Shown: positions 11,520 to 22,984, counted from the first letter of the stretch. The stretch: DNA of 64,000 nt from Sthenelais limicola (GCA_942159475.1 OW804094.1:135456755-135520754); one strand, 5' to 3'. Translations and numbers: made by a program. Notes: generated by a model from the sequence alone, not told the origin.

Positions 11520-12195
11520 GTGATATGTCACAGAAAAATGGGTCATAAGTTGCAAAAGATGGATTTTGACATACTATCATATTTGGAAAGATGTCAAGGG
11601 GATTCCACCGATGCTAAACATTTATCCAACAAGTACTTCCATATTTGTCTATGTATGGCAAAATGTTAGCATTAATTCCTAATGGTTAATCACTATAATA
11701 AAGTAGTTTAATATTGAATTGAATTGAATTGAAAAATACTTTATTTGTCTGAGGTTATACAGGTACAAGTATGGAAGTGAGACAAATAGGTGACCAGGCA
11801 TCTGGATAAAATGCTGGTCTTCCAGCCGTCACCTCATAATAGAAAATACATCTATACTAACAGAGAGACTGGCTAAAGACATATATTAACAGGGCAAGAA
11901 CGAGCTAAAGTTGTAAAACAAGTTATAAAGCAAGTTATAAAACAGATGATAATAAAGTACATGGGACTAATGGGACATGGGAATAATAAAGTCCATATAC
12001 TCCATGGGATAACCTCAAATAAACACGAATATATTTAATTCATAGTCTTGACATTTGGTACATGTATTCATGCTGCCACTAGCAGCATTAAGCACCTCAA
12101 AATTCAAAGCATCGTGAGCAAGGGTTTTTGTGAATGAATCACATTAAAAAATATCAATTGTGTGACTTCTGACCCCTTTTCCTGTGAAATATCAC
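11520..12195 (-). mobile_element. Family B MITE split by a LINE-tail insertion
   Basis: Left end GTGATATGTCACAGAAAAATG and right end TTTTCCTGTGAAATATCAC belong to one B copy. The family sequence stops near 11713 (AAGTAGTTTAATA) and resumes near 11995 (ATACTCCATGGGATAACC). The flanks TTAT and ATAT match imperfectly. Confidence 0.82.
11714..11994 (-). mobile_element. LINE 3' end inserted in a B element (antisense)
   Basis: On the reverse strand this reads as an unrecognised body with CAGACAAATAAAG followed by a (TTGAA)n-type tail (11713-11733). It interrupts the B copy, so it is younger than that copy. The bases ATA flank it on both sides, consistent with a short target duplication. Confidence 0.6.
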
Positions 12196-12202
12196 ATATA
12201 TA

Positions 12203-12287
12203 TGGGTCAGATTTACGGAAAATTTACAATTGGCAGCTCTACACATTTAGTAAATTCTGCTAAATTAGGCTGTAATTTGGTCAATAC
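12203..12287 (+). mobile_element. Family A MITE, left-end fragment
   Basis: GGGTCAGATTTACGG and about 85 bp of the left half, starting only a few bases after the end of a B copy. The right half is missing. Confidence 0.75.
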
Positions 12288-12404
12288 AATGCCAGACAAT
12301 GCACGTAAGCAATAATAGCCTGGGGAGGCAGACACCTGCACTGCAAGGTCAATGTCCGACAAGACATTCCCTATCTTCTCCAAGACACACGCATAGTGTG
12401 TTAA

Positions 12405-12523
12405 CAGTTTAGGCTCAGAGTTGAGTGAGTCCCTCCAAGGGGAGGAAAGCTTCTCGCTCCAAACCGCAAATACCATTAAAATTCCCTCAGGACGCCTACT
12501 CCAGGGCCAGGAAAGTTAGACTG
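12405..12523 (+). mobile_element. Family E MITE, deletion derivative
   Basis: Starts CAGTTTAGGCTCAGAG and ends GTTAGACTG, with the middle right part lost. Flanks TTAA and TTAG differ by one base. Confidence 0.72.
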
Positions 12524-12769
12524 TTAGGCAGGTAATAATCATTCTGAGGATTCCTCACTGGGTGCAGTGTCATCTCTGGCCATATGGCCATATGGCAACG
12601 CAAATAAGGATAGTTCATATAATATGCATATCTCTTATTTCCTAAGTTGTTTAATATTTATATAGGCCTAGAGGTCTCTATACAGACAATTCTATTGTGT
12701 ATTCCTGCAGTAGAAATGTCCTTAGCCAGGAAAAATAACTTAGCATGGATCATTTTAGGTAACGATTTC

Positions 12770-12962
12770 TCGGTCTAGGCTCTGAATTGAGAGATTCCCT
12801 CTAAACTGAGGGAAAGCCTCTCGTTCCAAAACGCCAGAAAATAAAATTAAAATCCCATTCGGACGCCCTACTTGAGGGCCAGGAAAGTCATTAGCGCAGT
12901 AGGCGTCTAATCACTGACATACCATTCTTATCTGATCTGAGAGGCTGTGAGCCTAGACCGTG
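12770..12962 (+). mobile_element. Family E MITE
   Basis: CGGTCTAGGCTCTGAATTG at the left and GTGAGCCTAGACCG at the right, so the two mutated tips still pair with each other. The interior is typical apart from the loss of one of the two GCAAA-rich segments. Confidence 0.82.
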
Positions 12963-14058
12963 AAGTAAATACATGGTTCCAGAGAGACAATATCACCATG
13001 GGACTCATTAAGCAATGATAAGTAGATTGATAAATATTAGGGACTATGCTAAGCCTGGCAATGGATTACATTGTGTTTGTTAATTGACTCTCTGCTTTCA
13101 GGCTAAGCCATTCACATCAGCATAATAATGATGTTTACTATTGTAACAATAATCTGATGCTTCACAGACCCGATCTTATTCATATTATCTATGCGAGCAC
13201 AAATAATACATATTATACCATGCTGTATGAGGGGTGCAATAATATGGGTGAAATAAAAATGTTTATATTGAACACGTACTTTATGGGTTCAAATCAAGTT
13301 TTGTTTCGTCCTGGTTTGAAAACGTTATACGATGATTCAGAATCAAAGACTACCCTGTTTGATTGTGCTGTGTTTCACGCTGCTTGGACGGCACTGACCA
13401 TAATCATTATCTATTTTAAACTGTAAATGTATTAGATAGATTGATTATCAGTTAGCTAGTTGAGATGCCAATGTTTATTTTAATTATAAACCCCTTGCCC
13501 AATATCACCAACCACACTTAGCTTGGACCTTTAGACGGATAGCCTTAAAAATTATTTTCGGCCTTTAAAATTTGCATCAAAATGCCTTCTTCGATTTCCA
13601 AGTAGTCAGGAACATGCTGAAAGACCTGAACTTTACTTCCAGATGCATGTCTCCTCTTGTGCACATCCATCAAGTATGAATAAAAAAAATGCTTTGAATT
13701 GAATTGAATTGAATTAAATTGAATTTCAACATTCGTCTTTGCTCGGTAGCATGTAATAAATAGTGAATAGCAAGTCACCTCGTTCAATTCTCTCCATTAT
13801 TAATGATTCTGTTGGTTACAGGTACATTCATGTGACTTAACAACCAATTACAGAAGTTGCTCAGTCACTTGATGGCATGAGCACACACAATGATGACGTC
13901 ACTGATTGTGGGAAGAGTAGGCCTACTTAACAAACGCTGTAAAAACCCCTGACGGCAATATTGAGACAGACGACGTCCAATTGATTTAAGAACGAGCTAG
14001 AGAGGTTGCAACAAATGCGAGGTACTCTATTTTAAACTGGTTAGAAGCGGAGCAAGAA
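12963..14058. other. Unique block with a LINE tail
   Basis: Mostly unrecognised. An 89-codon frame at 13157-13426 has no domain I know. The palindrome AGTAGGCCTACT lies at about 13916-13927. Confidence 0.4.
13530..13725 (+). mobile_element. Probable LINE 3' tail with (GAATT)n repeat
   Basis: AATAAAAAAAATGCTTT near 13678 is followed by four to five tandem GAATT units up to 13725. Layout matches the antisense tail at 11714, but the body is different. Confidence 0.5.
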
Positions 14059-14269
14059 CAATGACGATTGAGATAAGATTGTTCGCCAATGTTGAACACT
14101 TTACTTGCTTTTCTTCTGCTGGGAACGTGTCAAGGGAATATTTGACGTCACCCGAACACTCACCTGTAATAGAATTAGAGAATGATGTTATTAAATGTAT
14201 CATTAGAAATACAGCGGTGATTATAAGACAAGGGAAATGTTATACATAGAGAATTACAGGTACGAGACA
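14059..14269 (+). repeat. Dispersed repeat with a 62-codon frame (copy 1)
   Basis: About 210 bp nearly identical to 43640-43858. The shared segment starts at ACAATG and contains an open frame (14061-14249, beginning MTIEIRLFANVEHFTC). The copies differ by four amino-acid-changing and two silent substitutions over the first 52 codons, and by an indel near the end. This gives no sign of protein-level selection, so I regard the frame as incidental. The family is unrecognised. Confidence 0.7.
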
Positions 14270-14656
14270 AGAAACATATTAGAATTACAAATATAATATA
14301 TATAGGCCTATATAAGTATTTTATTTCCAATGTACAACAGTTATAGCAAAAGGTAAAAGGACTTTCATTTCTGGTGACTCAGTTCTTCCAGAGTGGTTAG
14401 AATTATAGTTTGCAAACATTTAAATCATTGATAAGTAATATCGGGATGAAAGAGGTGAAAGATGTATTTTGGTCTTTTACAATACATCCGTTTTAGTTTG
14501 ATTTATCACCAGTATTGGTTAACTAAATTACATACTTGTCCTATGCTACCAGGAGAGACTAAAGGTGCAAAAATCCAATTAGATATTTTATCAGCGAGAG
14601 TGATATTTTCCTGTATTGAGCCAAGTGTCAAGGCAGTATTAGGGAGGACATATATT

Positions 14657-15041
14657 GTGATGTCGTCCAAGTAAATAAGTCACAAGTCGCAAAATAATGG
14701 ATTTTGAGATATCATCCTATTTGAAAAGATGAGATCAAGCCGATTCTAATGATAGTAAACAAGATGGATATCTAAGTAGTATTTCTTTATTTTATGTTTG
14801 ATATATTCATGTTTAACAAATGTGTGCAATATTTCTGGTTGGGCAATTACCAGTAAAGTAGCTAAATATATTTATAGGATCACCTTCTAAACGCAAGTAT
14901 ACATTTATTACACAGTCTTCAAATTTGGTACATGTATTCATACGACCTACAGCGCTAAACACCCCCAAAATTAGAACATTCCAAGAAAGAGATCCTGTGA
15001 ATAAATCCCTTTGAAAAATATGAATTTAGTGACTTGTGGGG
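14657..15041 (-). mobile_element. Family B MITE, right end lost
   Basis: Starts GTGATGTCGTCCAAGTAAAT and continues with AGTCACAAGTCGCAAAAT; a good match to the family until AGTGACTTGTG near 15041, where the right terminus is cut off. Confidence 0.82.
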
Positions 15042-15274
15042 GATATAAGATATTCATTACAATATACCACAAGCATTCAAGCATGGATGGGGAGGAGTCA
15101 CCATCAGCTCCTTGTCCCATTTCACTCACTCCATCCAGGGGAGGAGGGAAGGCAGCACTCTATCGCCTTGTCACTATCGCCATGAATCTTATGAATAGAA
15201 TTGGATGCTCCCTCAGTGACTCAGTTAACCCTTGTCTCCATAGCAAGCCATTGGACATTCTCAATGTTATGTTT

Positions 15275-15551
15275 AATAGGGGATTTGCATAGCCGCCATT
15301 TTGAATCTAGATTCGCATGGAATTATGGGACTAACATTACAGTATAAAATCTATGGAAAACATGCCATGTTCTGCATGTAATATTTATCGGTGCTCTAAT
15401 GTCAATATCCATGTGTTATACATGTTTCAATGACACAAGTCCCTATCTTTCCCATCATGCATTTGGTTTTCATAGAATATTTATAACAGCTGTGATATTG
15501 TTGAAAACATTCTTGCAAAACATGCGCAGTGGCATTTGCAACTCCCCTATT
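15275..15551 (+). mobile_element. Family C MITE, reference orientation, short copy
   Basis: AATAGGGGATTTGCAT at the left, followed by AGCCGCCATTTTGAATC; CAACTCCCCTATT at the right. It lacks about 60 bp of the right half seen in 41002-41350. The left edge contains the composite CAAAATGGCGGC/ATGCAAAT (read on the reverse strand). Confidence 0.85.
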
Positions 15552-15918
15552 GCGAAAGATAGATTGGCCTAATACAAGACATATAAGATAGGTTAAGAGA
15601 ATACCAATAAGTTGGACTAGGATTGAGGATGACTGATGCAGGGTTAATTATGGAGTTTGCTAAGTTTCAGCCCTTGCAATAATCACCTTGTTCAATGATT
15701 GATTTATAAACTGTCTAACAAGAGAAGAAAAGCAGTTTATAATGAAGATTCACCGCCAGGCGGGGTCATCGTCCTACACTCTCACCCTGCAATGTTATTT
15801 CTCATCTTGACACCTGACGAAGACTAATATATTTTTCTATTTTTCTTTCACTTTTAATTTTCCTTGGAAGTTCTAAGACACAACTCTATTCCAGACTGTA
15901 TTACAAATGTAACTAAGA

Positions 15919-16151
15919 GGGTCAGATTTTCAGAAAATGCACAATCTACAGCTCTGCACATCTATCAAATTCTGCTAAATTAGGGTGAAAATTGATAATT
16001 ACTAGGTGTATCTGACTATATTCTGTATTGTATTCATCCAATAAATCTGTCTGGTTATATTGAACTGTATTTTGAAGCTGATTTTCTCTTGAATTTGGGT
16101 TAATTGAGAGGATTCGTGAAGGCGAATTGTACATTTTCTGAAGATCTGACC
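15919..16151 (+). mobile_element. Family A MITE
   Basis: GGGTCAGATTTTCAG to CTGAAGATCTGACC, flanked by AAGA on both sides. The last C of the terminus is missing. Confidence 0.87.
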
Positions 16152-16260
16152 AAGATCTCGTTAGACAACTCTGATACACTGAATCATGAGTGTAGATGCA
16201 TACTATGTAATTTACATTTACAGAAAGTTCTATACGTAGTTTAGGTAGAACTAGATATTA

Positions 16261-16462
16261 GGGAGATTTAGCAACCGCAACGCATCAACGCAACACTAAC
16301 AACGTAACACTATTTGTACATTACTACCGCTGTGGGGATAGCTATAGGCCGAGGGCATCTGCATTGCAGGCCTCTCAAGATATCCCCACAACGGTAATAA
16401 TGTACTAAAACTTAGTGGATGCGTTGGTATTGTGTTGATGCGTTGTGGTTGCTAAATCTCCC
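16261..16462. mobile_element. Family F hairpin MITE
   Basis: Second F copy, from GGGAGATTTAGCAACC to its exact complement GGTTGCTAAATCTCCC. A TA sits outside each end. The centre differs from 8002-8218 by a deletion of about 15 bp. Confidence 0.87.
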
Positions 16463-16571
16463 TATTATGTAACAAAGAGAAGAAAAAACAAGAAAGGCAT
16501 ATGGTCTGGAAGACCTCTTTTTGAGATGACTACAACCTTTTTATCTGAACCATATATACATGACGAATTCT

Positions 16572-16778
16572 CAGTCTAGGCCCAAAGTTGAGAGAGTCCC
16601 TTCAAATGAAGGGAAAGCCTCTCGCCTCAAACCGCAAAGTGTCATTATAATTCCATTAAGACCGCAAAATGTCATTATATTCCCATTAAAACGCCGACTC
16701 CTAGCCCATGAAACCGAATAGCAAATATTAACATAAAAATACCATTCTTATCTGATCTGAGGGTTTGGACCTAGACTG
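16572..16778 (+). mobile_element. Family E MITE, reference copy (4-bp target duplication)
   Basis: A 207-bp element with tips CAGTCTAGGCCCAAA and TTTGGACCTAGACTG, flanked by TTCT on both sides. The interior carries GAGAGAGTCCCTTCAAA, two ATTATA-AT-CCATTAA segments and an AT-rich right part. It has no reading frame. Copies at 51235 (TTAA) and 61514 (AATA) confirm a 4-bp duplication. The transposase source is unknown. Confidence 0.88.
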
Positions 16779-17025
16779 TTCTCTTAACCTATGTCTTGTA
16801 TAAGGCCAAGCTTGTTTCCAGAAACCAACAAACCAATCAATGCATTGACCTCTACTAAGACGAGCATTTTAAGATCAAGCGTTTGCCTGAATACCTCATT
16901 ACTACTGCAGTACTCGGGTGACATTTTCAGGCTAAATTCTATCAATTAAACTGGCGATCTTACGACCTCAGGTTGACGAGACATCTGCCTACAGCCATCT
17001 TTAAATGTCAGGACGGGGAAATAGT

Positions 17026-17143
17026 GCGTCAGATTTTCAGAAAATGTACAATTGGCGGCTCTACACATTTTTAGGAAATTCTGCTAAATGAGGGTGAAAA
17101 ATGATAAATACCAGGTATATCTGAGTATATTTGGGTCACACTA
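17026..17143 (+). mobile_element. Family A MITE, left-half fragment
   Basis: GCGTCAGATTTTCAG and the left half up to GAGTATATTTGG, cut off just before the next A copy. Confidence 0.78.
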
Positions 17144-17431
17144 GGGTCAGATTTTCAGAAAATGTACAATTCGCCTTCACCAATCCTCTCAAATAACTCA
17201 CATTTAAGACAAAAAATGAGCTTCAAAATGAAGTTTAACATGACAGAACTGATGCTTTAAATCAATGCGATACCAAATATACTCAGATATTCCCGATATT
17301 CTTTATTTTTCAGCCTAATCCTCTCAAATAAGCTCGAATTTACCTCTTTATTGGCCAAATTGCAGCTTAATTTAGCAGAATTTACTAAATGTGTACAGCT
17401 GCCAATTGTACATTTTCTGAAGATCTGACCC
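17144..17431 (-). mobile_element. Family A MITE, long chimeric copy
   Basis: Complete termini GGGTCAGATTTTCAG and CTGAAGATCTGACCC. At 288 bp it is about 50 bp too long. A second CCTCTCAAATAAG-like segment appears in its middle (about 17320), as if two copies had recombined. The flanks CACACTA and TAGTGTG form a palindrome around a TA. Confidence 0.83.
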
Positions 17432-17640
17432 TAGTGTGTTTTGAATGCGGCAGCTGGAGCCAGACCGCAATCTCTCCCGGCAGCCACCGCATGTGATCCG
17501 GCTCATGAATAATATCAAAGAAAGTGGCATTCCTCCTCGGCGTCTAATGACTGGTTTTGGTATTCCATTATGATTTCTATCCATGGAGACATGGTTTTGT
17601 CCTGTGAATATTTCCACGTGGGATGTCTCTCACATTGAAC

Positions 17641-17830
17641 GGAGTGAGTGAGTGAGTGAGATTGGTTGCTTTACGCCCTTATCAACATGTTGGAGGTTAT
17701 ATCAAGGGCGAGAGAGCTGAGAGGGAGGCAGTTTATGATCATACCCAGGAAATAGAGGTAGAGAAGAAGGGAGAGACACAGAAAAAGGAGAGAGAAAGAC
17801 ACTTTATGGTATTAGAAATGGGGTAAATGA
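17641..17830 (+). mobile_element. SINE-like repeat K, copy 1
   Basis: Begins with (GTGA)n, then GATTGGTTGCTTTACGCCC, a short hairpin CGCCCTTAT...ATCAAGGGCG, then GAGAGCTGAGAGGGAGGCAG, TTATGATCATACCCAGGAA and a GA-rich tail. Homologous to 53250-53420. From memory the GAGTGAGTGAG + TTTACGCC start recalls the conserved 3' domain of mollusc SINEs, but I could not check this, and no tRNA-like promoter boxes are evident. Confidence 0.45.
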
Positions 17831-18000
17831 TATAAACGACTTTGGTATAAAACACCACTGTGGAATGGGAAGGAGGTCCAGTGCGCTATACGTTTACCAA
17901 TAAGCCTCATTGTGTCCCCTTTATCAAGTCATATGAATTAATCAACTGCTAAAATCCTTTCAGCGTGGGGTCCTGGGTAATACCACACTATATTATCATA

Positions 18001-18108
18001 AGGCCTTGTCCACTAAGCCGATTTTCATGCGATTTTCACAGAATTTAGTGGAAAAGAGTCCTTTGCGGCGCAAAATCGCATGAGAATCGGCTTAGCGGAG
18101 TAGGGCCC
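18001..18108. mobile_element. Family G hairpin MITE, copy 1
   Basis: Palindrome with arms TGTCCACTAAGCCGATT and AATCGGCTTAGCGGA and tips AGGCC/GGGCCC. ATA flanks both ends. The centre contains GGAAAAGAGTCC. Confidence 0.82.
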
Positions 18109-18302
18109 ATAGAGTTTCTTATTCATGTACCTGAAATCACGTTTATCATCATTTCATGGGTGAATTATCTGCTAGTACAAATATTGTCTTAGTCGTATGT
18201 ATATGTATTATTGCTTAGATAGTAAAAACTTATGTTAATTGTAGTAGTGTTAAATGGTGGAATATTAATTATATAAATCTGAAGTCTTCTTTCTGGAACT
18301 TA

Positions 18303-18411
18303 AGTGCTTAGTCCACTAAGCCGATTCTCATGCGATTTTGAGCTGCAGAGGACTCTTTTACACTAGAATCTGTGAGAATCGCATGAGAATCGGCTTAGTG
18401 GACAGGGCCCT
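18303..18411. mobile_element. Family G hairpin MITE, copy 2
   Basis: From AGTGCTTAGTCCACTAAG to GGCTTAGTGGACAGGGCCCT, flanked by TTA on both sides. It lies about 200 bp from copy 1; the flanks differ, so the two inserted independently. Confidence 0.85.
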
Positions 18412-18414
18412 TTA

Positions 18415-18476
18415 AATGCTGAGAATAGCATTGTAATGATGTGATGCTTATGGAAATAAAAAATCAAATCAAATGG
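18415..18476 (+). mobile_element. Short LINE-type 3' tail
   Basis: GATGTGATGCTTATGGAAATAAAAAATCAAATCAAAT: a polyadenylation-like signal followed by (ATCAA)n. Its beginning resembles the tail at 52060-52115. Confidence 0.4.
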
Positions 18477-18618
18477 GAGTCAAGAGACAGAAGGGGTGAT
18501 TACCCTTGCCCAACTGACATGCCTCCACCCCTCCTGAAATCACTTTCAGATGCTACATGGAAGGGGCCAATTTGCAGTCTATTACCATTGATCCGAGTAC
18601 ACTATTTTATCATATTAT

Positions 18619-18734
18619 CAGATTTGAGAGAGTCCCTCCAAACTGAGGGAAAGCCTCTCAATCCAAACCGCAAAATATCATTATAATCATATTTGGACGC
18701 CTACTCCGGGGCCAGGAAAGCCATTAGCGCAGAT
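18619..18734 (+). mobile_element. Family E MITE fragment
   Basis: Left tip replaced; keeps GAGAGAGTCCCTCCAAACTG, CAATCCAAACCGCAAA and ends at AGCCATTAGCGCAG. The right terminus is lost. Confidence 0.75.
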
Positions 18735-18850
18735 AACTGGGATATCCCACTGCTCTTTTGCATTGCTCTTTATAAAAGGACCTGCATGTTATCATCTATA
18801 GGGTTTACCTTATATTAAGTATATTAAGTTATTTATATTCGTATATTATA

Positions 18851-19080
18851 CACGCATTGCCCTGAAAACAACGTATCTAGAGTGATTTACGCATAGTGCG
18901 TATTTCACTAGTGATTTACGTGGGGTTGTCATGGCAGCCAATCTGGTTTGTTCACTAAGATTACCGGTAAATTTTACCGGTAATCTCATGGTTACTATGA
19001 CAACCCCACGTAAATCACTAGTGAAATATGCACTATGCGTAACTCTTTCCAGATACGTTTGTTTTCCAGAGCAATGCATG
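18851..19080. mobile_element. Family I hairpin MITE, complete copy
   Basis: A 230-bp palindrome with tips CACGCATTGC and GCAATGCATG, flanked by TA within ATTATA/TATAAT. Each arm carries GATTTACGTGGGGTTGTCAT or its complement and CACTAGTGA; the centre is GATTACCGGTAAATTTTACC. Both strands show short open frames that mirror each other and have no meaning. Confidence 0.87.
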
Positions 19081-19222
19081 TATAATCAATGTGGATAAAC
19101 GTACATAAGTAGCTGCAAAATGTTTCCTTCCGCCGTAGGTTCCTTCCACAACACCTCTCCTCATTAAGTAGAATAATTAGCTAAATTTCAGTAAGACAAC
19201 GTGCCACATTAAGTGAGCTAAT

Positions 19223-19456
19223 GGGTCAGATTTTCAAAAAAATGTACAATTTGTAGCTCTACACATTTAGTAAATTATGCTAAATTAGGCTGCAATTTGG
19301 CCAATACTAGGTAAATTCGAGTATATTCGGCACTACATTATATAGCAATCTGTTTGGTTAGGTTGAACTGTAATATGAACTTTATTTTCGTCTGAAATTT
19401 GGGTTATTTGAGAAGATTGGTGAAGTTGAATTGTACATTTTCTGAAAATCTGACCC
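19223..19456 (+). mobile_element. Family A MITE
   Basis: GGGTCAGATTTTCAA to CTGAAAATCTGACCC, flanked by TAAT on both sides. Confidence 0.88.
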
Positions 19457-19789
19457 TAATAGAAGCAGGGGTGGAGAGCCAAACGTAAACCTTCCCCTTC
19501 CTGAAACAGGAGAAAGATATGGCTGTCTCACCCGGTGTGATAATTAGGATGACCTATCAATAGGCAAGGATCAAAAGAAACAATGTGTCCTAATTACCCG
19601 TGGTGTCAGTTCCAATCTCATAAGACTTTGGAAGGGCGGACTCATGGCTTCATTGTGGAATGGAAAGGGGGTCCACTTGGCTTCCTCTATCCCCCTCTCA
19701 CTCGTCTATTTTGAAATTTTTAGAAACTTACCATGGAAGTTGAATTAAAATTTAGATTTTTATGAGCAACTCATAGGGTTGCGGGAGTC

Positions 19790-20445
19790 TCTTCTTCGCT
19801 GTCTCGCTCCCTCTTTCCCCCTTCCTTACTCTCCTTCTTTCACTCTTTAAGTTTTACCCTCCTCTTTTTTCCCTATTTATCTCCCTCTCTTTTCTCTCAC
19901 TCTCTTCCCTTACACCATTTCCCTGTCCGTTCTTACATTTGCCTCTCTTTCTCTCGCTCCCTCATTCTCTTCTTCGCTGTCTCGCTCCCTCTTTCCCCTT
20001 TCCTTACTCTCCTTCTTTCACTCTTAAAGTTTTACCCTTCTCTTTTTTCCCTATCTCCCTCTCTTCTCTCTCACTCTCGTTCCTCACACCATTTCCCTGT
20101 CTGTTCTTACGTTTGCCTCTCTTTCTCTCACTCCCTCCTTTTCTTTTTTGCTGTCTCGCTCCCTCTTTCCCCTTTCCTTACTCTCCTTCTTTCACTCTTT
20201 AAGTTGCACCCTTCTCTTTTTTCCCTATTTATCTCAAGCTCTTCTCTCTCACTCTCTTCCCTTACACCATTTCCCTGTCTGTTCTTACGTTTGCCTCTCT
20301 TTCTCTTACTCCCTCGTTCTCTTTTTCGCTGTCTCGCTCCCTCTTTCCCTTTTCCTTACTCTCCTTCTTTCACTCTTTAAGTTGCACCCTTCTCTGTTTT
20401 CCCTATTTATCTCACTCTCTTTCCTCACACCATTACTTTGTCTGT
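19790..20445 (+). repeat. CT-rich tandem array with a 174-178-bp unit
   Basis: Four units recognised by the landmark GCTGTCTCGCTCCCTCTTTCCC at about 19797, 19975, 20150 and 20327. Each unit includes CTTTCACTCTTTAAGTTT, CTTACACCATTTCCCTGTC and TTACGTTTGCCTCTC. Almost no purines on this strand, so long Ser/Leu/Pro/Phe frames arise by default (for example 19939-20202 and 20148-20450) and are not genes. Confidence 0.88.
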
Positions 20446-21195
20446 TTTAGTCCATGTCTTCCACCCGGTCTTCTTCAGCTCTAGATGTAGTATACTTCTT
20501 CATACTATTGTTAAGAGGAAACAAACTGGTGGGTTAAACATTAAACGCTAAATACAAATGGTTCTTTAACATGCATGCATACACATGCAGAGGCACTAAT
20601 ATGATATAAATTAACTTTTCATATGGCTGGGTTTTCTCCTTTGAACTTACCTACTTACAACCACAGAAAAGATGTACTCAAGAGGGAGCGTTTTGACCTC
20701 CCTGCCCCCCCCCCCCCCCCACCCCTTATAACTCCCTTCTTGGAACCGTCCATAGCCTTTGAGCCAATCAGGAGGCATCTAGGTCGGAGGAAGAGGGGAG
20801 AGGCACATAGGTCCCTAGGAATTCGGCTTCGTGACAAGGTGCAATGGAAAACGTGCCGTAACTAACCACTTTTTCCAGGCCATGATATTCTGATTGCTCT
20901 AGTTAGCACTTTATACCTGCTCTACATGTAGCATGGCTTCCCTATAAATAGGATTGCCATTGCTTTGTTAAACGAAGCCAGTCCCAGAAGCCAGTCCCAG
21001 TCTGTTTCATTAGATAGGTATCATAAAGTTAATCAAATGTAAGCCTTGGAGAGTCAAAGCTTTATCTAAAACTACCTAAATTCTGACTGTAAAGTATTTC
21101 TAATAATGTATTAACATCTAAAATGGAATGTATGTTATTAAGTATTAGTACACTATAATGTACATCTTCTAGACATTTCTCTAATAGTGTCTTTT
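20446..21195. other. Unique block with a C16 run
   Basis: A poly-C run lies near 20704-20720. An 80-codon frame around it (20623-20865) is interrupted by the homopolymer and shows no domain. GAAGCCAGTCCCA occurs twice in tandem near 20980. Confidence 0.4.
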
Positions 21196-21345
21196 CGTTT
21201 CTGGCTCACATGGAAGACCTGCTTCTAGCAGGTTTTGAAGCCCTTTTTCCATGCTCTTGTTATTCTGTATACGTATGATGGAAAGTAAAAATAATTATAT
21301 GTATTTAAATAAATAGAATAGATAAATGAATGCCTAGAAACAATA
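21196..21345 (+). mobile_element. Probable LINE 3' end with stem-loop
   Basis: GGCTCACATGGAAGACCTGC followed by a hairpin CCTGCTTCTAGCAGG, then GATGGAAAGTAAAAATAATT and an A/T-rich tail with repeated AATAGA/AAATGAA. A hairpin just upstream of a tandem tail is typical of 3' ends recognised by LINE reverse transcriptases. Which LINE is not known. Confidence 0.4.
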
Positions 21346-21495
21346 GCAAGTATGTTGATGATGCTCAGTAAAGGCACATTGTGTCAGTGTTATGAAGGAA
21401 AACGATAATAGGTATAGATGGAGTACATAGATCCTGCATTAGACACCAATCTGATTCCACATTAATGCGAAATTAATACGAAATAAAACACACTT

Positions 21496-21896
21496 GTGAT
21501 GTGTTCCAGGAACAAGAGTCACACATCGCAAAATTGATATTTTTCAAAGGGATTTATTCAAAAGATCTCTTTTTTGGAATATTCGAATTCTTGGAGAGTG
21601 TAAAGCTGTAGGTGCTACGAATTTATGTACTAAATTTGAAGACTCTATATCAAATATATTCCTGCGTTTAGAAGGGCATCCTATGGAGTATATCTAGCTA
21701 CTTTATTAGTAAGAGTTCACCCAGAAATATTGCAAACATTAATTCAAACATAAATACATCAAACATAACATAAAGAAATATTACTCAGATGTCCTTAATG
21801 TTTATTATCATTAGAACCCGCTTGATCTCATCTTTTCAAATATGATGATATCTCAAAATCCATTTGTTGTGACTACTTTTTCCTGACACACATCAA
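21496..21896 (+). mobile_element. Family B MITE with 4-bp target duplication
   Basis: GTGATGTGTTCCAGGAACAA to TTTTTCCTGACACACATCAA. ACTT flanks both ends (21492-21495, 21897-21900). Confidence 0.87.
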
Positions 21897-21947
21897 ACTT
21901 GGTATTACGGCCGACAGTCGGCTACCTTCATCTGCCATGCATCTCCA

Positions 21948-22196
21948 CTGGCCTGACTGTCCCCTGTTTCTCCTCTGACTGTCCCCTGTTTCTCCACTGA
22001 CTGTCCCCTGTTTCTCCACTGACTGTCCCCTGTTTCTCCACTGACTGTCCCCTGTTTCTCCACTGACTGCCCCCTGTTTCTCCTCTGACTGCCCTGTGTT
22101 TCTCCTGTGACTGCCCCGTGTTTCTCCTGTGACTGCCCCCTATTTCTCCTCTGACTACCCCCTGTTTCTCCTCTGACTGCCCCCTGTTTCTCCCCC
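21948..22196 (+). repeat. 22-bp tandem array (about 11 units)
   Basis: Unit ACTGACTGTCCCCTGTTTCTCC, shown here as the 20-base core ACTGACTGTCCCCTGTTTCT, drifting to CTGTGACTGCCCC in the right part. Since 22 is not a multiple of 3, three units make one 22-residue protein period on the reverse strand; the 117-codon frame there is an artefact. Confidence 0.9.
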
Positions 22197-22318
22197 AACA
22201 GTTGAGATAATCGGTTCAGTGGACATAGAACCTTAACAGGAATAGCCTCAACTTGCATTCAATATCAATAAAAAAAAGTTGGTATGAGGGATATCAAATT
22301 CATATGACAGAACACTAA

Positions 22319-22497
22319 AACCCTGCCCGTACACAGCCGATTTGTCCCCCGAATTTGGTCTTACGATGAATCCTAGGATGTCATTTCCAATCCAGGTTGA
22401 TGTTATTTCAAAAGCATAAACCAGGACTTGAAATGAAATCATAGGATTTATCGGGAGACCAAAATCGGGGGGCAATCGGCTGTGTGTGTCCACGGCT
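22319..22497. mobile_element. Family H hairpin MITE, copy 1
   Basis: CCCTGCCCGTACACAGCCGA at the left and TCGGCTGTGTGTGTCCACGG at the right, with GATGAATCCTAGGAT and its complement inside. Flanked by TAA-like bases on both sides. Confidence 0.8.
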
Positions 22498-22746
22498 TAA
22501 GCAAGCCATTGGGAGAATGTCTCATAAAACCCTAATCTAATACCATCTCTTCCATCACTTTGTACACCAGAGCTCTGGGTCATATTATACATATATGTCT
22601 CATTAGTAAATGCTGCCTGCTGATGCTCCATCAGTATCCTATGTTCCCAGTCTAGCTTTATTCATCATCTATTCATTACAGACTCTCAATCCAGGCTTTA
22701 TGTCCAGGGGCTAATGAGCTAATAATCAGCAGTATATAAACCATAT

Positions 22747-22984
22747 GGGTCAGATTTTCAGAAAATGTACAATTGGCAGCTGTAGATAATTTTAGTAATT
22801 TCTGCTAAAAACTGCTAAAAAAATGATAAATTTGGGGTACATCTGAGTATATTTGGTATCGCATTGATTTAAAGTATCAGTTCTGTTATGTTAAACAGCA
22901 TTTTGAAGCTCATTTCTGTCTTAAATGTGGGCTATTTGAGAGGATTGTTGTAGGCGAATTGTACATTTTCTGAAAATTTGACCC
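22747..22984 (+). mobile_element. Family A MITE
   Basis: GGGTCAGATTTTCAG to CTGAAAATTTGACCC. Close to 9178-9405 in its interior. Flanks ATAT and TATT are only partly alike. Confidence 0.87.

Noticed and set aside
21905..22258. 117-codon reverse frame with GETGDSQ-type repeats
   Set aside because: Produced by the 22-bp tandem array, open in three frames in turn.
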